Source of the DNA: Megaleporinus macrocephalus | Lineage: Eukaryota; Chordata; Actinopteri; Characiformes; Anostomidae | NCBI GenBank assembly: GCA_021613375.1 | Contig: CM038704.1 | Location: 3,542,905 to 3,606,904 of the forward strand | Direction: 5' to 3' | DNA length: 64,000 nt | Shown here: one piece after another, positions 22,270 through 33,833 of the stretch | How the letters are laid out: every line of letters begins with the position of its first letter | How positions within the stretch are numbered: position 1 is the first letter of the stretch | Position numbers and translations under genes: made by a program | The notes under the pieces: generated by a model | Databases searched by the model: none | Seen by the model: only the letters and a program-made list of their open reading frames with translations | Told to the model about the DNA's origin: nothing

Positions 22270-22745
22270 TAGGTGTTACGGTCTCGGGAATGTTTTTGTG
22301 ACAATCTCTGGATGCACTTATCCATGTGGAAGACACTCCCAACCGTTTTGGGTCTTAATCCATCCTTGCAGATCACGTACACCATACATGCTGATGATCT
22401 TCTCTAAGGCAGATGGGATCTTCCAGCAAGACAATGAGACACCTCACACGACTAGAAATGTCCCATCTGGTTGGAAGAGCTGAGCAAGACTTCCAAGTAC
22501 TACCCTGGACCCCTAATTCCCCAGACTTGAACCCAACTGAGCATCTGTTGGACCACCTGGATGGTGGTGTTGGCTCTATAGATCTTCCTCCATGCTCCCT
22601 CCAGCGGCTGTGGGATGCACTGCAGTCAGCATGATACCTCCAGATACCTGTGACCACCTACCAGGACCTTATTGAGTCTCCCAGTCCGTCTAGCTGCTGT
22701 TTGTGCTGCTCACAGTGGTCACTCAGGATATTAGCTGGTGGTCAT
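22270..22745 (+). pseudogene. Tc1-like transposase C-terminal remnant
   Basis: The plus frame reads DGIFQQDNETPHTTRNV (second catalytic Asp). After a frameshift between about 22440 and 22485 it continues as LVGRAEQDFQVLPW, SPDLNPTEHLLDHLD (catalytic Glu) and a tail ending near a right-terminus-like sequence at 22720-22745. Weak similarity to the preceding ADQVHPFM segment is visible near 22360. The first Asp and the paired DNA-binding domains are missing. It belongs to a different Tc1 lineage from those at 3.9 and 44 kb, judging by the differing residues around the Asp and Glu motifs. Confidence 0.85.
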
Positions 22746-23490
22746 AATAATGTGACTTGACTGTGTAATTGATATGCATCCAGATGCCCACTTCTGGTCA
22801 CTGACAGTGATTTACAGGACAGATAATATGTAAATACAGGGGCTCCTGAGGGGGTCTGGGATCCCATAATTAACCTCCTGGATACCCTTGAATGTCTCAA
22901 AATCTGGTGTGGGGGAGAAGGGGTCCCTGAAAATAAACCAATTATTAGTTAATGCTGTCATTGTTTAGCTGCTTCATTCACCAATCAGGGAGCTTCTGTC
23001 TAAGATAGTCTTGCCTTATTATTCAGCACTGGTCTTCACCCAGTTGGTCTATGATGGCCCATAGCTCACCAATCGGTGAGCTTGTGTCTTCTTTAGGCTT
23101 TATGGCCTAAATAGAGATGCAGAAACTGGTCTGCCTCTGGGTGGCCACAAAGTTGGGCCTTAATAGGCTAGCAGCTGTAACTATGCCTGGCTTTCCACTG
23201 TGCTGTAAAACTTGTCAAAATTCCAAAAGGTTTGGTGGAAATAGTGGATTATTACTTATTTCTCAGAATGAAGGTCAAAAGGAGATGATGAGTAGGATAT
23301 CAGTTCATGTGTGGAAGATCTACCAAACTAGAAAAGAGCATCTCCATGTAACGTTTGATGAGACCGAAGAGGAGGATACACGCACAGATGAGGTTTCAGG
23401 GTTTTTATAAAGTCCATGGTGATAAACAACAGACAGAACAAACGGTGAAACACTGTAAACCGGCGGTACACAAAACAAACATTGTCGGAC
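22746..23490. other. Intergenic, no gene seen
   Basis: GC-moderate sequence with two imperfect copies of a phrase around CACCAATC(A/G)GGGAGCTT or GGTGAGCTT (22980, 23068). The 97-codon plus frame at 23117-23410 shows no domain. Confidence 0.4.
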
Positions 23491-23670
23491 GAAGACAGAC
23501 TGCAAACACAGAGTATATAACGAGACAGAAAACACAAAACACCTGGACACAGGAGGGGGAACCAGGTGGGAGGCGGAGACAGTAGGAGCACATGATCAAA
23601 ACAAACACCACCCGGACATGACAGGACGTAAACAGGGACTTAGACGGGGAGGATGAGCAGGGTGTGACAG
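23491..23670. repeat. Direct repeat, left copy (about 180 bp)
   Basis: Matches 24772-24965 in the same orientation (shared words GAGACAGAAAACACAAAACA and GGAGGCGGAGACAGTAGGAG). It contains a TATATAA word. With its partner it brackets about 1.1 kb of purine-rich repeat, an LTR-like layout, though no reverse transcriptase or primer-binding site was seen. Confidence 0.75.
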
Positions 23671-24771
23671 TATCCCCAAAAAAACGGTCCAACCCCAGGA
23701 GCCCGCCCCAACGGGGAGGCCAGGAAAATCAAAACAGGACAAGGACTAGACAAGGCACAGGACAGGGAACAAGACCTGACAGGAGAACAGACACGTCAAT
23801 GGAACAGGGCCAGACAAACCAAGGGAAACAAGAACGAGCAGACAGACAGGAAGAAGAACAGACACAAGGGAATGGAGACAGAAATGGACAGAGACAGGAA
23901 CAGAGACTGGAACACAAAAATCAGGAACACAGACAGAAACAACACAAAACCAGGGACCAGAGACGAGGGCGGACAACGAGACGAAACGGGAGGAAGCTGA
24001 CAAGACGACAACAGAGGTGGATGATGAGACGAAACAGGAGCAGGACACAACAAGGACAAGGGAAACAATACCACAGGAAAACACCAAAACACCAGACAGA
24101 ACTAAAAAATTGGAACAGGACAGAACATGAGACAAAAAACCAGACAGGAACCAGGGTAGAGAGCAAAACACGGAGACAGTAACAGGGACAAACAGAACAA
24201 TGGGGACAAGGACACACAAGCCAACCAAAACAGGGCGCCAAACCGGTCCAACCCCAGGAGCCCAAGGGAAACAGGAACAAGCAGAAAGGCAGGAAGAAGA
24301 ATGGACACAAGGGAACGAAGACAGAAACGGACAGACCAGGACAGGAACAGAGACAGGAACACAAAAACCAGGAACACAGACAGGAACAACCACAGCAACA
24401 GGACAAACACAAATGCAGGGACCAGGGACGAGGGTGGACAACGAGACAAAACGAGAGGAAGCTCACGAGACGACAAAGGAGGAGGATGACGACGAAACCA
24501 GGAAGGACGACGCAAAGACAGTGGAGGATGGCGAGATAAAACGGGAGGAGGACACAACAAGGACAAGGGAAACAATACCACAGGAAAATACCAAAACACC
24601 AGACAGAACTCAAAAACTGGAACAGGACAGAACATGAGACAAAGGACCAGACAGGAACCAGGTTAGAGAGCAAAATACAGAGACAGGAACAGGGACAAAC
24701 AGAATGACGGGGACAGAAACACACAAACCAACCAAAACAGGGACAGAAACACAGCAGACCAAATGGCAATT
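23671..24771. repeat. A/G/C-rich, T-poor tandem repeat block
   Basis: The plus strand is almost free of T. Two long blocks, about 23820-24180 and 24260-24690, are diverged copies of each other, built from CAGACAGGAACA-type words. Open frames on both strands, up to 289 codons (minus), reflect the scarcity of stop-forming words and are not credible proteins. Confidence 0.8.
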
Positions 24772-24965
24772 GAAGACAGACTTCAAACACAGTCTATATA
24801 ATGAGACAGAAAACACAAAACACCTGGACACAGGAGGGGTAACAGACACAAACCAGTTGGGAGGCGGAGACAGTAGGAGCACATTATCAAGACAAACACC
24901 ATGCGGACATGACAGGACGTAAACAGCGACTTAGACTTAGAGGAGAACGAGCAGGGCGTGACACT
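24772..24965. repeat. Direct repeat, right copy (about 190 bp)
   Basis: Partner of 23491-23670, with an extra AACAGACACA-type insertion near 24840. It ends GGCGTGACA against GGTGTGACA in the left copy. Confidence 0.75.
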
Positions 24966-25599
24966 CCAGAGGAAGAACCATTAAACCAAAGCTAGCATCA
25001 GTACTGCTATGGCAAGTGAGCAGTCAGTCACTGCTGGGGTAGCCAGTCAACATGGGTATCAGGGGGTATTTCGCACCCAGTATAGGTCTCCATACATAGT
25101 TTCACAGTTTAACACCCTCCTAAAGTCCTAAACTCTCTTTCTAAACGTTCTAGGAAAATGTTTAACTGAAGTTCTCTAAGGAACCATCCCAAGAATCCTG
25201 AGATGGTCCTATTGCTATTTCTCTAAACCCATCATTCTGCCACTTTTAAGAGTGCATGAACCTGCCATTACAGAGGACCAATCAGGGATATTTCACAGTG
25301 CTGTTATTTAGCCAGCCGAGCGCAGTAATCCCCGGCCCCCACTCGCACAGGCCCCATAATGACAGCGAAAGCCCCTCGTTCCAAGTGCTCGGTGAAATCC
25401 CCCGGTTTTGTCCTGAAATTGTACTTACAAGAGGCTTACGGCAAGCCAGGCATCAGTGGCGCGCTGAAGACAGCCCCTTTGTCTCTCTACAGGATTACAC
25501 AAGCCAGTGATCTCGGCCCAGAATGTTCTTCCAAACACTCGTAAAAGGCCTCGTTCCCAACCGGAACCAATGGCTGAGCCTTTTAAGTACAACAGCTAT
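24966..25599. other. Intergenic, no gene seen
   Basis: Non-repetitive; moderately GC-rich at 25310-25480. No exon was recognised. Confidence 0.4.
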
Positions 25600-25604
25600 G
25601 TATA

Positions 25605-25655
<51 letters not shown>
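25600..25655. repeat. (TA)n microsatellite
   Basis: About 25 TA dinucleotides with one early interruption. Confidence 0.95.
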
Positions 25656-25661
<6 letters not shown>

Positions 25662-26094
25662 CATGTTTACATATAAGATGTACTTTCTGACGCAAGGGAA
25701 AATGATCTAAAGGTTGAATCCTCCACAGACGTTTGATTTAAGTTGCACAAGATTGACTTATGTCATCCAGTGTCACACTCCCGAGGCCCCTACACAGTCA
25801 TTTCTGAGCTCTGCTCAATTTATGATTATGAATACACTAAGCCATAAGAGCGTCCCACACTCTACAGCACGTCAGAGGCTCAGTTCGCATTTCTGGAGAA
25901 AGACTGTTCGTATATGAACAGCAGAGCAAACACTGTTAAGGTGAAATAGCCATAAAACCCTTCGCCAGATCCTACTAACCAGCCGTCACTAAACATTAGC
26001 AAACAAGACAAAACTTTACTGACCTGCTGGTTTTGTGAAACAGCCGAAATATTTAAATGTTTCCCCACCAGTCCAGCAGTTCCAGAGCAAACTC
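25656..26094. other. Intergenic, no gene seen
   Basis: AT-rich, non-repetitive sequence. Confidence 0.4.
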
Positions 26095-26990
26095 CTTCAA
26101 TTCTACCTTAAATGGTGTAGCAGGCACATTAAGGTGGAACTTCTTGTTCAGATTTTGTTCAGATCTCTTCTAATTTCATGGGTGCAGCAGTGCCATGCAG
26201 GTGCCTAATCTACCTGTGTAGTTTCTCATTCAAACTTTCCATTTCCACCTTAAATGGTGCAGCAGTTACATTCCAGCAACACAGCTCTTTGTTCAAACTG
26301 TCCTGTTCCACCTTAAATGGGGTAGCAGTTACATTCTGGTACCTGAGCTTCTTGTTCAAACTGTCCTGTTCCACCTTGAATGGGGCAGCAGTTACATTCC
26401 ATCAACACAGCTCTTTGTTCAGATTGTCCTGTTCCACCTTAAATGGGGCTGCAGTTACATTCTGGTACCTAAGCTTCTTGTTCAAACTGTCCTGTTCCAC
26501 CTTAAATGAGGCAGCAGTTACATTCTGGTACCTGAGCTTCTTGTTCAAATTAGCCTGTTCCACCTTAAATGGGGCAGCAGGTACATTCTGGTACCTGAGC
26601 TTCTTGTTTAAATTGTCCTGTTCCACCTTAAATGGGGCAGCAGGTACATTCTGGTACCTGAGCTTCTTGTTAAGATTGTCCTGTTCCACCTTAAATGCTG
26701 CAGCAGTTACATTCCAACAACACAGCTCTTTCTTCAGATTGTCTTGCTCCACCTTAAATGGGGCAGCAATTACTTTCTGGTACCTGAGCTTCTTGTTCAG
26801 ATTGTCCTGTTCCACCTTAAATGGGGCAGCAGTTACATTCCAACAACACAGCTCTTTCTTCAGATTGTCCTTCTCCACCTTAAATGGGGCAGCAATTACT
26901 TTCTGGTACCTGAGCTTCTTGTTCAAACTGTCCTGTTCCACCTTAAATAGTGCAGCAGCTCCATGCTGGTGCCTCATATACTTGTCCATT
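26095..26990. repeat. 63-bp minisatellite, first array
   Basis: About 13 units containing CTGTTCCACCTTAAATGGGG. Units alternate between one ending CTGGTACCTGAGCTTCTTGT and one ending CAACACAGCTCTTTGTTCAG. The 21-codon period leaves a 271-codon plus frame and minus frames open; a protein is not supported. Confidence 0.92.
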
Positions 26991-27060
26991 TAAGGTGGAA
27001 CAGGATGATCTGAGTTGCCAGAATGTAACTAATGCTTCATTTAAGGTGGAACCATGAAAA
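26991..27060. repeat. Inverted copies of the 63-bp core
   Basis: CATTTAAGGTGGAACAGGAT and CATTTAAGGTGGAACCATGA are reverse-complement versions of the core, placed between the two direct arrays. Confidence 0.75.
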
Positions 27061-27369
27061 TCTAAACTAGAAGCTAAAGAATAGGAAGCCATCTTCAGCC
27101 TCGTCCGCTCTCGGAGACCTTGTTTGATTCTTTCTCAATCATTTTTTTTGGATCTTCTCCTTTTTGGCTCTTTGGAGTTCAGGTTATCCCCCACCCTTGT
27201 CTGCCCCTGTGGACCCCCGGTTACTGATTGGCTGGAACACTGTTGTGTGACTGGGTCAGAGCCACTTTGTTTGTTTCCAGTCTACAGATTCACTGCATGG
27301 ACAGAATGGACATGTAGTGGACAGCGAGGAGACATTTGGTGTCAGTTCAATGCTGGTCCCTCATCTACC
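27061..27369. other. Spacer between 63-bp arrays
   Basis: Non-repetitive, no gene seen. Confidence 0.5.
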
Positions 27370-27840
27370 CATTCAGTTTCTCGATCAAACTTTCCATTTC
27401 CACCTTAAATGGTGCAGCAGTTACATTCCAGCAACACAGCTTCTTGTTTGGATTTTCTCATTCCACCTTAAATTCTTTAGCAGTTACAGTCTGGTACCTG
27501 AGCTTCTTGTTCAGATTGTCCTGGTCCACCTTAAATGGTGCAGCAGTTCCATGCTGGTACCTCAGTCTACCTGTCCATCATCTTGTTCAAACTTTCCTGT
27601 TCCACCTTAAATGCTGCAGCAGTTACATTCCAGCAACACAGCTCTTTGTTCAGATTGTCCTGTTCCACCTTAAATGGGGTAGCAATTACATTCTGGTACC
27701 TGAGCTTCTTGTTAAGATTGTCCTGTTCCACCTTAAATGGGGCAGCTGTTTCATTCTGGTACCTGAGCTTCTTGTTAAGATTGTCCTGTTCCACCTTAAA
27801 TGGGGCAGCTGTTTCATTCTGGTACCTGAGCTTTAAATCA
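27370..27840. repeat. 63-bp minisatellite, second array
   Basis: About seven units of the same family as 26095-26990, in the same orientation. Its first units resemble the first units of the earlier array (TTTCCATTTCCACCTTAAAT), suggesting a segmental duplication of the array start. Confidence 0.9.
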
Positions 27841-28384
27841 GATGCTGAAGCGAAGTCTTTCCAGCTACTCCGTTGCTACGGAGCTGATGCTGGGAGGATG
27901 GAGCTCTCGGAAACAGGCAGCATTACTTACTCCTTGTCGTCAAAGGGATTTAGCGCGTGCCGTATCCGGGGACAGAACTGGCCTGACCTTTATTAAAGCA
28001 TGGCTCCCTCTCGGCCCGGGCTAAGCCGAGTCAGAGCGCGAAACCATCAGACTAATTGCAACAGAGGGATGAAGGTCCCCTTCCTCATTATTTACACTGA
28101 TAGCAGGGGAGTTAACGCTGATGTCCAGGGTATAAAAGAAGATGAGCCAGGGACTCCATTTACATCCGCTGGAGTGCGAACGGGAACGCTTGGCACGCGT
28201 ACTTTTCCACAGAAAGACGAAGAGCTTTGGAACGCAGCTCGTATGAGTCACTGCAGCATTGCTGGATATTTCTGACTTTGATCGTTTACCAAAGAAGCTT
28301 TCTTTTCTCATTTCACTGCCAACGCGCTGAATACGAGAAGAAAGAAACTACTAGAAGAACATTTTCAACTTCAATATTGACATA
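27841..28384. other. Single-copy-looking sequence, no gene seen
   Basis: Moderate GC. Frames of 91 and 96 codons on opposite strands overlap and show no domain. Confidence 0.4.
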
Positions 28385-28385
28385 A

Positions 28386-29205
28386 AACACTCACTGTCCA
28401 CTGTATCAGCTCCACTGACCATACAGGAGCTCCACTCACTGTCCACTGTATCAGCTCCACTGACCATACAGAAGCTCCACTCACTGTCCACTGTATCAGC
28501 TCCACTGACCATACAGGAGCTCCACTCACTGTCCACTGTATCAGCTCCACTGACCATACAGAAGCTCCACTCACTGTCCACTGTATCAGCTCCACTGACC
28601 ATACAGGAGCTCCACTCACTGTCCACTGTCTCAGCTCCACTGACCATACAGGAGCTCCACTCACTGTCCACTGTCTCAGCTCCACTGACCATACAGGAGC
28701 TCCACTCACTGTCCACTGTCTCAGCTCCACTGACCATACAGGAGCTCCACTCACTGTCCACTGTATCAGCTCCACTGACCATACAGGAGCTCCACTCACT
28801 GTCCACTGTATCAGCTCCACTGACCATACAGGAGCTCCACTCACTGTCCACTGTCTCAGCTCCACTGACCATACAGGAGCTCCACTCACTGTCCACTGTA
28901 TCAGCTCCACTGACCATACAGGAGCTCTACTCACTGTCCACTGTATCAGCTCCACTGACCATACAGGAGCTCTACTCACTGTCCACTGTCTCAGTTCCAC
29001 TGACCATACAGGAGCTCCACTCACTGTCCACTGTATCAGCTCCACTGACCATACAGGAGCTCCACTCACTGTCCACTGTCTCAGCTCCACTGACCATACA
29101 GGAGCTCCACTCACTGTCCACTGTATCAGCTCCACTGACCATACAGGAGCTCCACTCACTGTCCACTGTATCAGCTCCACTGACCATACAGGAGCTCCAC
29201 TTACA
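28386..29205. repeat. 45-bp minisatellite within foldback arm (about 18 copies)
   Basis: The unit begins CCACTGTATCAGCTCCACTG and is nearly identical from copy to copy, with alternation of GTATC and GTCTC. The single-copy version sits at the tip of the other foldback copies (33240, 45790 reverse, 58200), so the array grew from it. A 299-codon minus frame follows the 15-codon period. Confidence 0.95.
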
Positions 29206-29359
29206 GACTGTAGTTCATCTGATTCTCTGTATACTTTATTACTCTGTTCTTTAATGATCAGGACCCCCACAGGACCACCACAGAGCAGATACTATTAGGG
29301 TGGTGCACTAGGGCACTGCGGTGACTTGCACTGCTTTCTTAGAAACTCCAGTAAGACAC

Positions 29360-29880
29360 CATTGCAGTGATCAACTCTGACCATTACAGTGATTAACTCT
29401 GACCATTACAGTCATCAACTCTGACCATTACAGTCATCAACTCTGACCATTAGTCATCAACTCTGACCGTTACAGTGATCAACTCTGACCATCACATTGA
29501 TTAACTCTGACTATTACAGTGATCAACTCTGACCATTACAGTGATTAACTCTGACCATTACAGTGATTAACCCTGACCATTACAGTGACCAACTCTGACT
29601 GTTACAGTGATCAGCTTTGACCATTACAGTGATCAACTCTAACCATTACAGTGATCAACTCTGACCATTACAGTGTCCTACTCTGACCATTACAGTCATC
29701 AACTCTGACCACTACAGTGATCAACTCTGACCATAACAGTGATCAACTCTGACCAGTACAGTGATCAACTCTGACCAGTACAGTGATCAACCCTGACCAT
29801 TACAGTGTCCAACTCTGACCATTACAGTAATCAACTCTGACCATTACAGTGATCAACTCTGACCATTACAGTCATCAACT
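29360..29880. repeat. 22-bp minisatellite (about 23 copies), inverse of 11.2 kb array
   Basis: The unit CAGTGATCAACTCTGACCAT plus TA is the reverse complement of the unit at 11213-11578. The left flank (TTCTTAGAAACTCCAGTAAG at 29337) is also the reverse complement of that array's right flank. Confidence 0.93.
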
Positions 29881-30290
29881 GTTTAAACACCTCAGTGTCA
29901 CTGCTGGACTGAGAATCGTCCACCAACCAAAACTATCCAGACAGCAGTGTCCTGTGGGCGGCGTCCTGTGTCCACTGATGAAGAACTAGAGGAACACAAA
30001 CTGTGCAGCAGCAGATGAGCTACTGTCTCTGACTTTACATCTACAAGGTGGACCAGCAAGTAGTAGGAGTGTCTAATAGAGTGGACAGTGAGTGGACACA
30101 GTGTTTAAACACTCCAGCAACCTTGCTGTGTCTGATCCACTCACACCAGCACAACACACACTAGCACACAACCACCACGTCAGTGTCACTGAATCATTAA
30201 AGAACAGAGTAATAAAGTATACAGAGAATCAGATGAACTACAGTCTGTAGGTGTAGCTCCTATATGGTCAGTGGAGCTGATCAGTAGCTG

Positions 30291-31039
30291 TACTTAAGGA
30301 AGCGGTCAGTGAGTGTCAGTAAAGTGTGCGGAAGTGGGACGTGTGGTGTGCAGAACCTTCAAATCCAAACCCTGAGGCTTTACATCAGAAAGCAAAACAA
30401 CAAATATCTGCATCGCAAATCCTGCAAAGGTGCAAACAGAAGATGAAAGACGAGACCCCAAGTGCTGCTGGGCGTGGGACGAAGCTTCTTGAGCGGCATC
30501 CAGGCGTTTCCGGCCTCGTCCAGGCGGTCCGGCTTTGTCCAAGCCTGGCCAGATCTGGAGGTGCCAATGCGACCCGCCGCTGGCCCTGAGCCAGGTGCTT
30601 CTGCTGGGAGCCGAGGCCGAAAATATCCCTCCAATTCATCATGGAGAACGCCAGCTGGGCACAAACGTGTTATGTGTGTGCGCAGAGCCTTGTTGCTGGT
30701 TATTCTCGCTGACCGAGGGTGGGCCTTTCACAAGTGAAGGTGGAGATGCATTATTTAGCGCTTCCTCTCTGGGCACATTCAAAGTAGCCCGTTCAGGCAG
30801 GAAACTGATGATAACAGAAGGAAGTAATGCATTTACAATGTATGTACCTGCATTTATATGACAGTACGGTCTGTTTCTGCTGGACACGCTGAGTACCTGC
30901 TGTCTTTTAATCTACTGTCACATTACAAGCCTGCTTAAGTTTCAAATCTATTTCTTATAATTCAGTGATTCAAATTCATCTTTCCGTGAAGCCTGTATTC
31001 ATAAGCCATTATAAGTGCACTAATAACACTTACTTAGTA
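30291..31039. other. Single-copy-looking sequence, no gene seen
   Basis: GC-rich at 30460-30630 with many CpGs; several overlapping frames on both strands up to 108 codons. No domain or clear splice structure. Confidence 0.4.
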
Positions 31040-32140
31040 AGAATTATAAGTGCTTAGTAAACATACAAATCACTAATAATGTCTCATAAGGCCATTATAT
31101 CTTTTTGTTACTTAATAATAATAATAATGCTTAGTAATACTACCTCATGAGTAGTTAAAACACATGTTAATTGATAATAATGCTTAGTAACCATACAAAT
31201 TAACTCTAATAATGCATCATAAGGCAGTTATATCTCTTTGTTACTTAGTATTAATGCTTAGTAAACATTCAAATGAACTCTAATAAAGCCTCATAAGGCA
31301 GTTATACCTCTTTGTTACTTTGTTACAAATTAACTCTAATAATGTCTCATAAGGCGGTTATATCTCTTTGTTACTCAATAACATTGCTTAATAAACATAC
31401 AAATAAACCCTACAAATGTTTTAGAAGGCAGTACTTACTCTTTGTTATTCAATAATACTCCTTAGTAAACATACAAATTAACTCTAATAATGCCTCATTA
31501 GGCAGTTATATCTCTTTGTTACTCAATAATACTGCTTATTAAACATACAAATAAACTCTAAAAATGTTTTATAAGGCAGTACTTACTCTTTGTTACTCAA
31601 TAATACTGCTTAGTAAACATACAAATTAACTCTAATAATGCCTCATAAGGCAGTATTTACTCTTTGTTACTTAGTAATAGTGCTTAGTAAACATACAAAT
31701 TAACTCTAATAATGCCTCATAAGGCAGGACTTACTCTTTGTTACTCAATAATACTGCTTAGTAAACATACAAACGAACTCTAATAATGCATCATAAGGCA
31801 CTTATATCTCTTTGTTACTCAATAATACTGCTAATTAAACAAACAAATGAACTCTAAAATGTATCAAAAGGCAGTACTTACTTTTACTCACGCATGCAAT
31901 CGCCTCTAATAATGCCTTATAAGGCAGATATAACTCTTTGTTGCTCAGAAGCAATACTGCATAAGTAAACAAATTACTCTAATCATGCCTCATCAGTCAT
32001 AACTCTTTGTTGCTCAGAAGCAATACTTCATAAGTAAACAAATTACTCTAATCATGCCTCATCAGTCATAACTCTTTGTTGCTTAGTAATAATGCTTAGT
32101 AAGCATACAAATAACTTTAATAATGCTTCATAAGACAATT
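31040..32140. repeat. 74-bp minisatellite (about 14 copies)
   Basis: The unit contains TAATAATGCCTCATAAGGCA, CTCTTTGTTACTCAATAATA and CTTAGTAAACATACAAATTA. Ends are more diverged than the middle. Confidence 0.9.
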
Positions 32141-32289
32141 ATTATTCTTAACTAATAAACAAACAACATTTACATACTTTTACCAGATTACACAACATTA
32201 AATTAAATTAAATGCTTTAGCAATTCCCCTTTAAACTAAAACAGTACTGTCATATGAAGATAGAATATCTGAAATATTAAGAAATATTT

Positions 32290-32702
32290 GCAAACGTTTT
32301 GGACACTTGGGGACATTATTACATTTAAAGTGCAATTTTTCCAGACAGGAAGTTTTTATTAACTCAGCAAACACTTTATTATTAAATATTGATCAGTATT
32401 AATAGAGTAAGTAGTGCTTTTACCCTAACCCTAAACAACCCAGTATTATTATCAGTTCTCATCTAATACCTGCTTTGACTGCTCAGTACTTCATTAAGCT
32501 AAATCAAGATTTGCTGCTGAAGGAACTGAACACATTCATACAATGTCTGGGGCGTCCAGGAGAAATCTGGAACCTAACTTTGTTCTTCAAACTTGAGCTC
32601 AAGATCTGATCTACTTCTCTCACAATAACATATTCATGTTACTTTGTATTGTATGTATGATTATTTACATCTGTTCTAATCAGATCTGTTGTTCTTACAG
32701 GT
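32290..32702 (-). mobile_element. Dispersed element, copy inverted relative to 40.4 kb
   Basis: About 250 bp (32450-32698) is the reverse complement of 40524-40785, sharing words such as CAGTACTTCATTAAGCTAAA. The more distant part carries an internal deletion filled by ACCCTAACCCTAAA. The other copy begins with a terminus typical of a fish Tc1-like family (ACTGTGCAAAAGTCTGAGGC). Confidence 0.7.
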
Positions 32703-33237
32703 GAAAACATGAAAATCCCGTGTCAGCCTGTCCGGTTTTGTCATGGCTGATATCTGACAACCCTATAATAGAGCTGTTCCTTCTCCTGCCCCACTTCACT
32801 CTGGAGGGAATTGTGTTTGCTAGAAGGTTGACCGCATGGCCGAGTTCCTGCAGTAGCCTTTATTAGCCATCAAGTGCCAAACCTGCTAGAATGATTTGTC
32901 GTCCATGATATCCATCCAGTCACAGTACGACACAGTACACACGTTCAGCCCTAACGCTGATCACTCCTGGCTGAACGTAACACGAGCTCCATAATTCAAC
33001 ATCTCACACTGACTCGAAGTCCAGCTTCATCCAGAAAACAGCTGCTGTGCTGGAATTGCTTACATTGCCATGACTACGCCGCTCTCAGTCACCACGCGAC
33101 CTGAAACACCCACACAGTCCTGATCAGGCGGAGAAGCTTTTCTACCTTTTAGCTCTGATGAATGTATTTACAGGGGAATTTCATATTTCATTTATTTATT
33201 TATTTATTAAATGGCTGAGTATAAATAAATAATTTGA
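32703..33237. other. Intergenic, no gene seen
   Basis: Non-repetitive apart from a TTTA run at 33190. Confidence 0.4.
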
Positions 33238-33833
33238 TCATTGTCCACTGTATCAGCTCCACTGACCATACAGGAGCTCCACTTACAGACTGTAGTTCAT
33301 CTGATTCTCTTCTATATACTATATACTCTGTTCTTTAATGATCAGGACCCCCACAGAGCATATATTATAAGGGAGGCGGGTCATTCTCAGCACTGCAGTG
33401 ACACTGACATGGTGGTGGTGTGTTAGTAGTGTGTGTTGTGCTGGTGTGAGTGGATCAGACACAGCAGTGCTGCTGCTGCTGGAGTGTTTAAACACCTCAG
33501 TGTCACTGCTGGACAGAGTGGTCCACCAACCAAAACTATCCAGACAGCAGTGTCCTGTGTCCACTGATGAAGAACTAGAGGAACACAAACTGTGCAGCAG
33601 CAGATGAGCTACTGTCTCTGACTTTACATCTACAAGGTGGACCAGCAAGTAGAAGGAGTGTCTAATAGAGTGGACAGTGAGTGGACACAGTGTTTAAACA
33701 CTCCAGCAACAGCACTGCTGTGTCTGATCCACTTACACCAGCACAACACACACTAACACACCACCACCATGTCAGTGTCACTGCAGTGCTGAGAATGATC
33801 CACCTCCATAATAGTACCTGCTCTGTGGTGTTT
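33238..33833 (+). mobile_element. Foldback element copy B
   Basis: Most complete plus-oriented copy. The left arm covers 33238-33495. Its inner part (33384-33495: CATTCTCAGCACTGCAGTGA through GTGTTTAAACAC) is reverse-complemented at 33687-33800 across a spacer of about 190 bp containing GTCTCTGACTTTACATCTAC. The right arm is cut short at CTCTGTGGTG, where the 41-bp array begins. No open frame of substance is present. Confidence 0.88.

Larger units (their letters stand above)
28385..30290 (+). mobile_element. Foldback element copy A, expanded by two minisatellites
   Basis: Same family as 33238-33833. The left arm starts at the TGTCCACTGTATCAGCTCC-type sequence and is swollen by a 45-bp array. 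It continues TTACAGACTGTAGTTCATCT and AATGATCAGGACCCCCACAG, is then replaced by a 22-bp array, resumes at GTTTAAACACCTCAGTGTCA, crosses the spacer (29880-30100), and ends with the reverse complement of the arm, finishing at CAGTGGAGCTGATCAGTAGC. No transposase is present. Confidence 0.8.

Noticed and set aside
23746..24790. Overlapping 231- and 289-codon minus frames rich in Cys/Val/Phe
   Set aside because: The plus strand is almost T-free, so stops are rare on the minus strand in any frame. Composition explains the openness.
26178..26993. 271-codon plus-strand frame with hydrophobic repeats
   Set aside because: Product of the 63-bp minisatellite. The minus strand is also open over much of the same interval, and no domain or initiation context supports it.
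28371..29270. 299-codon minus-strand open frame
   Set aside because: Reads through the 45-bp array of the foldback arm; both that frame and a second minus frame are open because 45 is divisible by three.
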